Shown here one piece after another: positions 26,232 through 39,123 of a DNA stretch of 64,000 nucleotides. The notes beneath the pieces were generated by a model. The model saw only the letters and a list, made by a program, of their open reading frames with translations, had not been told where the DNA came from and searched no databases. Both the position numbers and the translations under genes were made by a program. The first letter of the stretch is position 1. Each line of letters begins with the position of its first letter. Source of the stretch: Apostichopus japonicus (taxonomy: Eukaryota; Echinodermata; Holothuroidea; Aspidochirotida; Stichopodidae); NCBI RefSeq assembly GCF_037975245.1, contig NC_092571.1, forward strand, positions 17,975,917 to 18,039,916. Direction: 5' to 3'.

Positions 26232-27372
26232 CGTATTTTATTTAAAATAACCTTTTCCAGCTTGGATGTTATACCTTTACAAACAGGGGAGTAGAACCGT
26301 GACAAACTACATATATTCACAATTATATTCATAATTGGGATAAATTTGTGATAGCTTCATCAAAAAGAAAGTACCTTGATCACTTTATATCAACAACAAC
26401 AAGAAACAACAAATTTGTAATGCATCGGGAACATATGATTTATATGAGTTACACACAGGTACAGAACCAGAGGGAATCGGTCTACAACCCCCCCCCCCTC
26501 CCCCACCTCCCTACCTCTTTCACCTTACATACCCATACAACCATCAATATTTCTGATTTACTATACTCTGTTTCATATTACTGCAAAGATATTGACTAAT
26601 GTAGCGATTGAAATTGGTTAACGTTTGCCATGTTTTTTTTTCAAGAGACAATTTAATGAAACATGATATTAAATTGCAACCTGCACTGATAGTGTACTCG
26701 TCTCTGGTAAATATCAGACCTATAATGTATGTCCCACCTCATCTCTTGTATCAATTTTATTACTTTCAAACATGAAGTCTAATGAGTTTTTTTTTCTTGT
26801 TGACTTTTCTTGCTTTTCTCGAATTAAACTTTATGTTTACAATTTCCGTGAAGTGACAATGATGAAAGGTATTTTTCTTCGTATAGAAACATATTAACTT
26901 TCTCTGCATGTGTACATATACAAGGAAAGATGGCTTTTGTATGACTATGGCATCGTAACCCTTATTAAACTCAGCACTTAGAGTTCAAATTTCACTCAAT
27001 AAAACTTACTTTATTTCGACCGCAAACAAATATATCTTACATTGATTCCAGGAACACTATATTAGTAAGACTTCCTGTTTTTTATTTCGGTTCTCGTCTA
27101 AGCTTTCTCTGTGACGTCCAAACAAAGGTTACTACAACATATAAAGACAATGAATGAAAACAAAAATATGGATATATCTGACGTCATTGACACTGTTAAA
27201 CTGTACAGGTTTAAAATGTCAATGCTCTCTTTATCGCGAGATCTGTAGGAACAAACGATATTTATCATTGATTCAGTAAACGGTATTTATTTCAGGTTTT
27301 ATCATTTAATGATGATAATGGTCAGTTTTTTATTCAGGTTCATTATTAATCTTTTCAATATATACACTATTA

Positions 27373-27729
27373 TTCATTCATACTTAGTAAAGATTCCTAA
27401 ATCCTATTGGTTCATTCAGGTCAGCTGACCGTGGTTAATCCTGTGAGTAACGCACGGTAAAATTACGGGGCATCACTTTAATAAATCTTTGGTTATATGT
27501 AACCAAAAATGTTTTGTTTTATGATTTTTTCCCCCACACAAATGGTAGTGTATGAATGAACGGGGTTAATCAACGGTCTATAGCGTGCGTTACTCACATG
27601 ATTAATGCACTCCGGGTGTTAATGCTATCGCTGGATGCACTCGGGCTCCGCCCTCGTGCATCGCTTGCATTATCCCCCGATCGTGCATTAATCCTGTGAG
27701 TAACGCACGCTAGACCGTTGATTAACCCC
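27373..27729. repeat. Compound foldback repeat
   Basis: The main hairpin has arms 27562-27610 and 27683-27729 (GGGGTTAATCAACGGTCTA... against its complement). They differ by a 2-base insertion and one substitution. The loop holds an inner inverted pair around GATGCACTCGGG and CCCTCGTGCATC. A third partial arm copy, TTAATCCTGTGAGTAACGCA, lies at about 27435-27454. An outer pair, ATTCATTCATAC (about 27373) and GTATGAATGAA (about 27550), encloses the first half. No ORF is seen. It is probably a foldback MITE or remnant. Confidence 0.8.
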
Positions 27730-29149
27730 TTAATAATGGCTGCCGCTTACCGTAAAGTAGTTGACTTCAACTCATTACATTTAAATTACAGTATTAATTT
27801 AGATATCTTGGTATATGCTTATAACAAACTCTTCTTGTCATTATTAAATCGATACTAGGAGCAGACCCGACTCGTATTATCGTTCAAGACTGTCGACAGT
27901 TTGAATTACTCCGTTTCTTACATAAGCCATTGGTTAGGAAAACGTCATCAGTCTTGACTATACACGTGATTATAAAATGGCCGAAAAAAAATTGACATCA
28001 TTTGTCCTCGTAAAGTCCTTATTTGGGATTTAGTCAATTTTAGTATTGTCCCTTAAGTTCACTTGGTATAAACCATTATTAACTGGCTTATTCCAGGTAT
28101 TATATCATTCTTATATTTAATGACATCCATACATCATTAACATCACTTCCTGTGTGATCCATCTCTGCTCTGAACAAGATATAACAGATAACATGATTAA
28201 AAACACGACGTCGGCGTGGAAGTGCAATCACCCAATCAACATGTTCAAATCATATATAGTAACGATGGATGAGTAATATCAATAATGTTTCAGATTGTTT
28301 CTTGTACTCAAGCTACAATATTCTCCGTTTACGTTGCACAATCATTTTTTAACACCATACGTAGAAGAATTGTAGGCAATTGATAAATGCAGTGTCTATA
28401 TATTCATGCCGCGGCTTACATTATGTACGTCATGCATATGTTATAACGGATTAATGTTACTAACGTTCGTCTTTAAATGTATTATAAAACATTCATGCTT
28501 TTTCTTATCACATACAGTACAGTATAGCCAGGTGGGGGTAGTTATAACAGACTGAGGGGTGGGGTGGTGGTGGTTGGGGGAGTACAGAATTTCTTCCATG
28601 TGGTTTACATTTTATAATGCACGAACGCAATGTCGTATATAAACAATGTCAACATTAAAAGTTGTAATACACAAATGTAGTTAAAATGATGGAAAATATA
28701 TAGCATCTGAGCCTCTTTACCGGAACAAACTTTCAAAAGGGCAAGGAGATACCCCCCCCCCCTTATACCTCTCCATATGGAGCACATCGGCAAAATGTTG
28801 CGCCTCCACTCTCAATAATGCTGGAACTCTGGCTGCGGGCCTGATCACATATCATTAACAACAACACACAAACAACAACATAAGGAGCGGGATGTAAGTA
28901 TTCACGAGCAGGTATAGGAGAAAAACCAAAAAGTGCCGCATCGTGAAGTATAGATGAAATATGGTTTAAAGGAAGGATACGCAGATTTGTGAAACATTTT
29001 GGTGCTTTGTTATTTTGAAAATGTTGTTTATTTCAAATACGCTTAGAAACCGTTCAGCGTTTGTGCTGGAGGTTGACATAATTAGCATAAACTTAACCTC
29101 AGTTTAGTTTCAAGGAACAGCCTATTACTTGCAACGTTTATGTGTGCAG

Positions 29150-29295
29150 GTTTCATGTCCATGGAGGACGCTTTATTCAAAGTGACTGGACTATTGAGTC
29201 TAACCATGGCAGGGTGGTACCATGTACGGCATTTAGAACGTTTATTCAGGAGAATGGTAGTCAGCTGCCCATGCAGGATCCGGGCGAAATTCCGA
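29150..29295 (+). CDS. Candidate orphan or alternative exon in intron 1
   Basis: A 146-bp segment is bounded by an acceptor (CAACGTTTATGTGTGCAG, ending 29149) and a consensus donor (GTAAGT at 29296). Two frames are open. The frame starting at the second base reads FHVHGGRFIQSDWTIESN and looks more protein-like, with balanced composition including Trp, Cys and Pro. That frame enters in phase 2 and leaves in phase 1, and phase 1 is what exon 2 at 40362 accepts. It could therefore be an alternative ectodomain exon spliced to exon 2 from an unseen upstream exon. It cannot be inserted directly after exon 1 without a frameshift. I do not recognise the domain. It may also be chance. Confidence 0.35.
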
Positions 29296-32200
29296 GTAAG
29301 TCAACAACATATATCTGTGGCATTCTAAATTTCAAGTTATAAGGTATACCACAAAAAAGTGTTTCTTTGGTTAACTCGTGTGTGTGTGGGTTTATCATTG
29401 GGTATCATACTGCTATATAAAACGCAAGATAAAAGAACATCTCGGGGGACGGGAAGCATATATCATAATTTAATATAACAATGAAATAAAAATTAGGGTT
29501 GGATTATAAATTTCTTGGAAACATTTTAGCGCACTGTTTTTTCCAATTACAACGGATTTTTTCTTTAGTAAATAAGTTCATTTCTTGTTTAAAAATATGT
29601 AATAAAATAGGTCGAACCATTAACCTCTAGATATGAGAACCTTTGATGATTATTCAAAGTATCGTTCTCTACAGGCACTGATCCAGGGAGTGTCTGGTGT
29701 ATAATCCACCCCCCCCCCCCAGCCCTCACCCTCCGCTTTCTACTTATATTGTAGACCATATTTAAAGTCCATATATGTCTTACAATGCTACATTCGACGT
29801 CTAACATGATATTTATTCTTGGGTAAAACCCCTAGACCAACCATTCCCACATATGAGTCGGCTACAACAACTTTAGGGCCCCCTCCCTCACCACCCCCCC
29901 CCCCATATAATATCCTGGGTCAGCCCCTGCAATAAACTTCACACTGTTAATTCCTTATTTGAAATTAAACATTTATCGTTACCATAAAGAACTTCAGAAA
30001 GATTTATTTTTCACTAAACTTCCGTTACATTTCATTACAACATTAGCTTGACTTAAATAAAAAATATACAAATCGCACATTTAATCTTCGATTTTATAAG
30101 TTGTTTTGGTAGAATCCAACGAAGTAGAAAATGTGGGTAATTTAACTTGGACAATTATGGACCAGTATGCAGATTAGTTGTAGGAATTAATATTCAATAT
30201 ATTAAATTTCAAATTTAAATGAAGAATAGTGTTACACTTTAACATAAATATATCAACAGGTGGCCTAATTTCCGCATAATTGAACGTACATTATTCGAAA
30301 AAAAAATAAGGGAATGCTTATGAAAACATGAATTTCAAAGTTATTGGAGCGAGAGAAGATGGTTTGATTAAAGCAGAAATGTGCGATAATCCCGCACGTG
30401 AGGTTCTGGTCACATGTTTCACCTGCAAAAAAAGTCGGTTAGGTCGGACATCTAAACAAACCTAAAAAATCGTAAACTATAGGAAAGCTGTCCTTTTAGC
30501 CATGCATTTGTGGCATGTATTTGTTTCTTCATATTTAGTGTACTTTCATAACCCGCTTCACAGCACTTCCTACTGACTATCAGCATAAATAAATATCCCG
30601 TTTCTATCAGATATAAAGGTTAGGAGTTAGTTCGCAGCGTCTGTATAGGAGTGTCTTAAGCACAAACATAAGATTGGAAATGTGTTCGACCGCTATAATT
30701 TGTTGAAAACCTGACCTATAGTAACGTAAGAAATTTTCAAGTATCAGGGCGTCACTAGAGGGGCGGAAGTAGTCAATTCGTTCTTGTTTTCAATGTTGTC
30801 ATTGTTTCACTAATAACATCCAACACCTTCACGAAACCCATCCAGTCCCTTATATATAGTTATATGTGCAGATTTGATGCATCCCCTATCGTTCACCCAG
30901 ATTTTGTCATGATGACGCTGGCCTGATCAAAAGAATTTTGTCAACGGTTGTTTAAGTGAAAGATGGTGCAAAATGTCTTCGTTGCATTCATTTGAATATC
31001 TCCCTCCCCCTCCCCTCCCCCTCCCCAGTTTATATCTTCATATCTCTTCATATCACAACACCGAGAAACACCACATAGGCAGTACTAAGTTCAATTGGCA
31101 TAAACAAATTAAATTGAAACATGTCAATTACAATTGATATATTCCAATTTAGAATGACACATGTCGCATCTTCGTGACTTGATACAGACGGCTGGCCATA
31201 ACACTAACGTATTCATCCTACTCGACTCGCATGGTCACGGTCGAATCGCGCGCGTCAAATAATGCACATGTCGACAGAACTTTTGCTGTTGTTTATAACT
31301 TACTGTTCGCGTGACTTTCTTATCAAATTGTATTATTTAATAGCTACGATTTTTTGAAAAGCCGTGAAGCGAACGAACAGACTGTGTCCAGAGTGTTGCA
31401 TTTTATTCGACAAAACGTGACAAAGCTTACAGGATTACGTGTAAGCGATTCACGCTTTTCTATCATCCCTCCGCGGGATGTGACGTCACAAGTTAATACT
31501 GAGCGTTTATAGCATGCCCAGTTCTTCTCGTTCGCTGGTTCCTTATATGAATATTTAAACGCTACGTGCTTGTCAGAGATAACAATATAATTAAAACCTC
31601 AACATCCAACTGTGTCTTAATACCGTATTGACATATTAATTACTCCGATACAACTTCAAAGTATTATCTTATTTCTGCTGACTTTTAATTAGAATTCTTG
31701 TTAGATGAAATTCAAGGTAAATGAAAGGAAACAGTGACCACTTGGCATGATCATATATGTTATATCTGCGCTACTACTTTATATAACTTCATTTCGGGTG
31801 TCGAAAGCGTGGGATATCTCTCCTTTTGGAAATTTGATTTGTTTTTTTTCCTTTTGCTATTTTTAGCTTTTCTTCTTATAAGTTTACAATTCTTGATAAA
31901 CTTTCATTTGAAATTCAATATAATGAAGTAGGCTATTTGAATTTGTGGTTGTGGTTTCGGCATGAGTTCTTGTTATTGCTCAAGGATGTAACAAACAGTG
32001 ACGTATGTAATATACATGCATATTCATAGTATTTAGGCTACGTCATGACATGTTGAAAAGCACGTTTCTCCTGATAATGGCTGTATAGTTAAATGACAAT
32101 AGTGAGACACGTCATTTAGGTACAGCATTCTTACTTTTCTTTTCTGTAAATTATAGACGAAAATAATCGTTATTCTTGTAAGAAGTAGAAACAATTGGCT

Positions 32201-33955
32201 CGTTCTTCCATATTGTTTACGTAATCAAATTAGTGATTGTCTCTCCTTCGTAATATCACTCTGTAGTTTACTAAATTGGCTCAATATGTCCATTACATGC
32301 CTCGTATGATATGTACAAACACTTGCTGATAATTATAACAGAGTTTTCGTCGTCCCAATTCTTATATGCAAATAGGTTAAAAGTTCAGTAGAACATACAT
32401 CAGCTGTATATAGTTTTGAGATGTCTTCCCGAAAATTATTCACAGCAGACGAAGTTACAGACATGTCAACTTCTGAGCCTAAGGGAAAATAAAAGAAGAG
32501 AAAAAAACAATTTGATCAATTCGTTGCCTACTTATAATGACAGTATTTTGTTTATTCCTCGAGCTATATAGGCTCTTAAAATTAATTCAAATTATTTAGG
32601 GAAACCGAATAAGATGAACATTTATTTTATAAGTTCACCTGCTACGTAACAAGATAAGCTTCATTTCAAATGTCCCGTATATCTATTTAATCTCAAAACA
32701 TTTATACAGCGTTAAACAACAATCTTGTGTGTATGGTAAGTGTAAGTATGGTGGGGGAGGGGGGTGGGCTTAAATGCCTGCTGAAACATTACTGCAGTAA
32801 ACCTTTGCAATCAGCCATTAAACATATCCCTATATTTTACAGACCTCTGCAATATAATTCCTCTTATCCCTAAACATCTTTTGTCTCATAAATGCAACAT
32901 ATACTTCAGTGCAAAGAAACCAAAACCAAAATGTCAAGTACGACTCGAGTTTACTCTCAACTACACAAACTGTACAGCTTTTGAAAGCCTTTTGTTGACA
33001 ATTCACAGTAACCCTGCCCGCTAAACTCATTAATCTTTCGCTTCATTCCGTCTCTTTATACAGTACCATCTACACGGACATTTAATTTGATCGTAATTTA
33101 GAAGGATTTTTTTCTCTCCCTACTTTTTTTTTTCTCCATAAAGTCTTCTTAAGTGCAGCCGTCGTCTCACTGCCATCTAGCACTAAATGAAGATGTGTTT
33201 GTATTCTTCGCGAAAAAGACACGATCTTATGATGAAAGTATGACGTCATCACGGCATTTCGTTCCTGGCTCTGCAGAGACGGCCATGCTATAATATCCCA
33301 GGTACCTGCATATTCGTGCAGTAAAAAGGGATGGAAAAAGGCAATAGGATATATTCGAAGCGTAACACAGAGGACGAGAAAATTTACAGCGCCAATAATG
33401 AAAAAGATAATATATGTTGTAGCAAAGGAACGAGTAATTCTTCAAGCCTTTTTTATTCCCGTCGAGTTAATGAAACTATACTGTAGGCCTATTTGAGTAA
33501 TCATCAGATGACAAAACTAATAATGGTATGATAATTGTGTCGGTCAGAGTTGAAAGTTAACACCGTTCTTACAGACAAGATGTGAAATGACGTTCCATCT
33601 ATATGTCAAGTTATTTGCTGCTTATGTAGAATGATTTGTTATTGACTATACTGGGAGGATTGTAAACGGGACCTGCATACTTGATGAATCTTGTTTTTTG
33701 GGGGGGCATTTGTCACGCCGTCGTGGTTATATGCATAACATATTCATATATATGGATAATATATGCATAATGATCCATTGAGGTGGCGTACATTTATAGG
33801 GTCTTATATTACAATGGTGTCAATAGCCTACGTTATGCTACGTCATCATCTGAGAGTAACAATGAAAAGTAAAACTAGCCAAAAGTAGTATTAGCATAAT
33901 TTCTTTCTAGAAAATGGCCTGACACCATTTTCGTTGTAACGATCATTCGATAGGG

Positions 33956-34150
33956 ATCATGATAGGTCTTTGGTAGGCCCGTAGCTAGGAATTCTGAGTT
34001 GGATGGGCACAAACAAGTTTAGGAAGGGCACCCACAATTTATGAAGTTTCTACACACATGATGGTGGCTCAGGTGGGGATGGGGCACAGTAGACTGGGAC
34101 AAGGGGGTGGGGTGTGACCCCCTGTATTCCCGGCCTGCCTACTTCCTAAG
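33956..34150. repeat. Probable fragment of a dispersed element
   Basis: It begins GGTAGGCCCGTAGCTAGG and has GGGCAC-rich sequence like the ends of other hAT-like elements in the window, but no paired terminus or target duplication was found. Confidence 0.3.
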
Positions 34151-34315
34151 TTTTGGTCCGTATAATGTGAAGATTGTGTATGGCCACACTTTTATTTTAG
34201 TCACCGGCAGGTTATACGAGAAACCAGATTGTCTCTTGCACGCATGAATTGACAACCCTGGAGTAAACTAGCCGAATTTAGTTGTTGTATTATTCAATAC
34301 TATTTTGCTTGAATC

Positions 34316-34800
34316 TGATAGGTCTTCTATTGCTATGACGTTACACTTTCGATTGAAGATTTAGGGGGTTTTTTTGGCCCGTATATCGCACCTTACCTAT
34401 AGTGGCCAAAGCACATGTACTTAGTTATAAACTATTACTGATTCGAAACCATACAGATTAACTGTCGACATATTACCGTTTTGAGTAAAGTCAACTGAAG
34501 TTGGTTGTTGTGATGTTCATTTACCAGACGATCATTTTAATCGACGGTGATAGGTCTTCCCTTGGTATGACGTCACAATACTGTCAATATTTTACGGCAC
34601 CGTACATTTTTATTTATGATATAGGGGAAAACATGGTTAAGTCATGCCAGAACGTTTCACATATGATTTCACCTCTGGAAGAAAACTGTAGCAGAATTGA
34701 TTTTTGTGACATTCGTGATACCAGGCAGCCATTTTGATCGAAGATGATAGGTCTTCTCTTCGTATGACGTCACAATATTGTTATTATGACGTAACACATG
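34316..34800. repeat. Three diverged tandem copies carrying a CRE-like site
   Basis: GATAGGTCTTC followed by a variable tetramer and a GTATGACGTCACA-like motif occurs at about 34316, 34549 and 34746, spaced about 230 and 200 bp. The second and third copies have exact TGACGTCA (34568-34575, 34765-34772); the first has TGACGTTA. The text before each copy is also similar (TTTTAATCGACGGTGATAGG against TTTTGATCGAAGATGATAGG). Confidence 0.65.
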
Positions 34801-36032
34801 TTCATGTGTGCCATAGACCTCAATTAGAACGTTCCAAACGCAATTTGCAATTTGAAGTGTACATAAGTACACGTTAAGGGTACTTTGAAGTTTTACTGCA
34901 AATAATACGTTCTAAAAAACAGTTCAAAAAGTTAGCCTTGAAAATGTGTTGATGAGTCGGCCTGTGTCTGAATGTCTGTGAGCAACGATTTGTTCTTGGG
35001 TGAGCGTATTTTAACTTATATATACATCGACTGTTTAATATTGAGTTAACTCACATGGCTCTTATCGTTTTTCGTTTGTTTATATTTTGACGATAAAATC
35101 ATACTATGAACCGTTGTTTCACGCTCCAAGTTTGATTTACAATACTACATTGTAGATGAAGACCTTGTTTTTCACACTATTGTTTCACACCATTTTGTAG
35201 CCTAAACATTAAGAGATATCATCATCACTTAGCAACGAATTGCGTCATAGACACTCACCACGTGATCTTGAGATTATTTCTTCAACAGATAAGAAAGTGG
35301 CAAAAACGTGCTCTTAAATAGTATATCTGCAAATGTTAAGCACCTTTTTGTATGTTTTATTCAGTTTACATGTCAATCTTTTTGGGCGAAAATAGTCCCT
35401 GGGTATTACAGTCAAGAAGCACGACTGCATTATATAATTGACTTACAACATTAGTAAAAAACAAAATTCTTTCTTTTTCTCTCTTTTTAACGATCAACCT
35501 ACGGATTTTAAATCAAAGTTCCACCTTCTTTGAAATGTATTCACTAAGTAATTTCATACAATGTATGAACGAAGGTTGCGATTACTTTCTTCTCAATAAA
35601 GTTATTTGAATTTCGCTTTGGGTAGTAGATTTAAAAAGATTAACATCAACCAGATTGTTAAACTATAATGTTCAATTTATTTCATGCATTTGGATGGGCA
35701 TGTTGTTATTACTGTTTGAAAGTATACTGCGTATGAGAATAAGTATGGGTAAGTATGGATAAGTATGGAGACCTATTTGATGAGGAAAAAAAAACATTTG
35801 TTCGGATTCTTAACATCTGTTCGCTACAAACTTATAACATATTGTGGGTATTTGTATATATGAGTTTGTGTAGAGGTTATGGTATGTGCAATATACAACT
35901 TGTTTTATTTTATGTGTTTGAAGTTTTGAAAGAAGAGGGGCTAAGTCGGTTAACTGGGGATAATCTTCCCGAGGCCCTCAGTTAAAAATGTATAAAACAT
36001 AAACAGGGTTGGAAGTATAGGACTGTAAACGA
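34801..36032. other. Intron 1 sequence, nothing further seen
   Basis: AT-rich, unique-looking, without a supported exon or repeat. Confidence 0.5.
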
Positions 36033-36850
36033 GCAGAAATAAAACATAACTAAAACAGTATAAAACAGTAACAGTAAACAGTAACACAACACAGTAACAC
36101 AACACAGTAACAGTATAAAACAGTAACACAACACAACTAAACCAGTAACACAACAGTAACAGTAAACAGTAACACAACATAGTAAAAGTATAAAACAATA
36201 ACATAACACAACTAAACCAGTAACACAACAGTAACAGTAACACAACATAGTAACAGTATAAAACAGTAACACAACACAACTAAACCAGTAACACAACAGT
36301 AACAGTAACACAACATAGTAACAGTATAAAACAGTAACACAACACAACTAAACCAGTAACACAACAGTAACAGTAACACAACACAGTAACAGTATAAAAC
36401 AGTAACACAACACAACTAAACCAGTAACACAACAGTAGCAGTAAACAGTAACACAACATAGTAATAGTATAAAACAATAACATAACACAACTAAACCAGT
36501 AACACAACAGTAACACAACATAGTAACAGTATAAAACAGTAACACAACACAACTAAACCAGTAACACAACAGTAACAGTAAACAGTAACACAACATAGTA
36601 TTAGTATAAAACAATAACATAACACAACTAAACCAGTAACACAACAGTAACAGTAACACAACATAGTAATAGTATAAAACACAACACAACTAAACCAGTA
36701 ACACAACAGTAACAGTAACACAACACAGTAACAGTATAAAACGGTAACACAACACAACTAAACCAGTAACACAACAGTAACAGTAAACAGTAACACAACA
36801 TAGTCATAGTATAAAACAATAACATAACACAACTAAAACAGTAACACGAC
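36033..36850. repeat. 68-bp minisatellite, about 12 units
   Basis: The unit is built from CAGTAACACAACACAACTAA, ACCAGTAACACAACAGTAAC and AGTATAAAA-like blocks. The period is 68 bp, with some units longer or shorter by an extra AACAGT or a missing AACAGT block. The minus strand has a series of Cys/Tyr/Leu/Val-rich frames, each restarting one unit later because 68 is not a multiple of three. They are not genes. Confidence 0.95.
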
Positions 36851-39115
36851 ACTAGAACAAAGAACTTCACTTAGCAACAAATAACATGTAAAATTAAGAA
36901 CACAATTATAGTACAAAAGCAATGCGATATAAATGCAACAGTCATAAAATACTAACAATACAAAGTATCAAACAGTAATACAACAATCAGAAAACAACTT
37001 AGTTCTGTGCAACAGGAATATAACACAAAGTACGTTAGTTAAACGACACATAATGTAATTTGTTTTATAATATTAGGGCTATTTTATCAGAGCAGTATAG
37101 CAGTAAGAAAAGACAATTTTACAATAAGAATACAAAAATACCAAGAAAGCAAACAAATAACATTACCATAACACTAAGAATGCAAACTATGTAACACTGA
37201 TAAAATAATAAGAAGCCGATCATTATACACACATACAATGTTCACGTACGGCAACAGTACGATAACAGTATTATAAAAACAGTAATTATTACAACAATTA
37301 CATAAAATTACAGAAAGCAATTTTATTTTTCAAAACAGAAATATTAACGTTCGACCAGAATGATACAACAGTTATATTCTATTGATAAAGTACGTTGTGC
37401 AAAACATTTATATTAGACCAAGCGGTGGTATAGGTCCATGGTTATATGTTATAACAGATGACAAATGATACAATTGTGTATTAAGTTATTAATTTTTGTA
37501 CCAGGAAATATTAGTTAAGAAGCAACTTATAAAGCAATAATATTCTGTAAATAACGCAAGTTGCATAAAACAGTCATATTAGAGTTTGTGGTTGTATAGT
37601 TCAGTGATTAAACGCAATAAAATAAGACAAATTATGCGACATGTTAACAGTTAACTAAGAAATCAATTTTGGCATCAGTAATATTTAACACTGAAAATGT
37701 TACGACGCCAAGGTCGTGACCTTGACGATGCATTTGCTCAAAAGTCAATGAATCAGAAAATCAGAGACCTCTCTATAATCACTAATAAAAAAATAAAAAA
37801 AAGAAGATGAGCTTCAAAAACCTCTCATCAGATATCAATCACTTAAACAACCGTTGGTGGTCATTCAAGCAAAAATTGCCTATTTCGTGTTTGGTCTTTT
37901 ATTCTTTTCTTGATTTTGGAAACACAGAAAAGAGCTAATCTTGCGAGTAATTGCAGCAATCATGGTAATTTTATCGTTCATCTGTAAAATGCTTTTAGGG
38001 TTACAGTCAAAGATCATAACAGTATTGTATATTGGAGTGTATGTAAGTGTAGCGTATGTAATTATATATATTAGTTAATAATAAGCACTTATCACGTGAT
38101 AATAGACGGTATACGAGAAAAGGACAAACAGGAGGTACAAACGTGATAAATTAACAACACGTCAATAAGTAACTGATGTTATTTTTACAATCGTTCATTA
38201 AGCTTATAGTCTAGCTCAAAAACCTTTTTCTCTGAAAACTCTTAAATATTTTATATAATATTTCTTGCTAAGTCACGGTCACGTGGTGGATTTGATGAGT
38301 CATTAGGGAGTTGCCGTTTCTTACATAATCAATGCGAAAAGTATATAAAGTCAACGCAACAATGACAATGTTACTTCACAAGAAAACAAAGTATATACAG
38401 AGGCGGGTCCAGGAGTTCATGAAAGGGAAAACGTGGAGGGGAGGGGAGGGGAGGGGCAGGGGAGGGGAGGGGCAGGGGAGGGGAGGGGAGAGAGTCGCTG
38501 AAGTCACGTGTCGTGTATCGTAGTATAGTGAACATGAAATCACGTGGTGTATTTTGTCATTTGTTTTCGGATAGAGGCTAGTTTACACTGCATGTATATG
38601 TTAAACCTGTTAGCCCGGCAACAGTGCGTATACGTTACTGCGCATATGTACTAGATAAACGCAGTAAACATGTCAGTGTTTTAACCTGCCGTTGTAAGTA
38701 TATTTAGCGATACTCATGTCGATGTTTACATTTATAGATGTAACGTGTGTTTTACTTTCAATGAATCGCCTTAACTACATGACAAGAAAATCATAAAATA
38801 TGGCATAGTGTAACACGCTTCCTCTAAAAATCTGGAAAATCTCACGTAACAAAATAATGATTGAGATATCAATGCTTACGAAAGGTTTGAGATAATGCGA
38901 ATTTTTGTTTTCATATACCAATGTTGCCCAGTTTGGTACTGTCTTCTCTGAATTTACAACAGACTTGTTCAATTAATACCGTAATTCTGATAAAGACAAC
39001 TAACCAATTTTGAAAAGAGGAATGTATTACCCACAATGCATGCCTCTCTTTCGCTTCCGCAGTCTTCAGTGAAAAACACACAGGCGAGGCTTAATGACAC
39101 TCTTTATTCTCCTTA
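36851..39115. other. Intron 1, distal part, with G-rich tract
   Basis: No gene seen. At 38432-38495 a (GGGGA)n/(GGGGCAGGGGA)n purine tract gives more than ten runs of four Gs and is a G-quadruplex candidate. Confidence 0.55.
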
Positions 39116-39123
39116 TCTGTTTA

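Larger units (their letters stand above)
24656..33955 (+). other. Intron 1, middle part
   Basis: Apart from the items listed inside it, this stretch shows C-tracts near 26489-26498, 28753-28762, 29709-29720 and 29895-29904. It has a (CCCTCC)-like patch at 31002-31026 and TGACGTCA at 27179, 31481 and 33241. No other supported gene. Confidence 0.55.

Noticed and set aside
35950-36870. Series of Cys/Tyr/Val-rich ORFs on the minus strand
   Set aside because: Each is the same 68-bp unit read in successive frames; it is a minisatellite.
35950-36870. CRISPR-like array
   Set aside because: The 68-bp units are wholly repetitive with no unique spacers, and the genome is eukaryotic.
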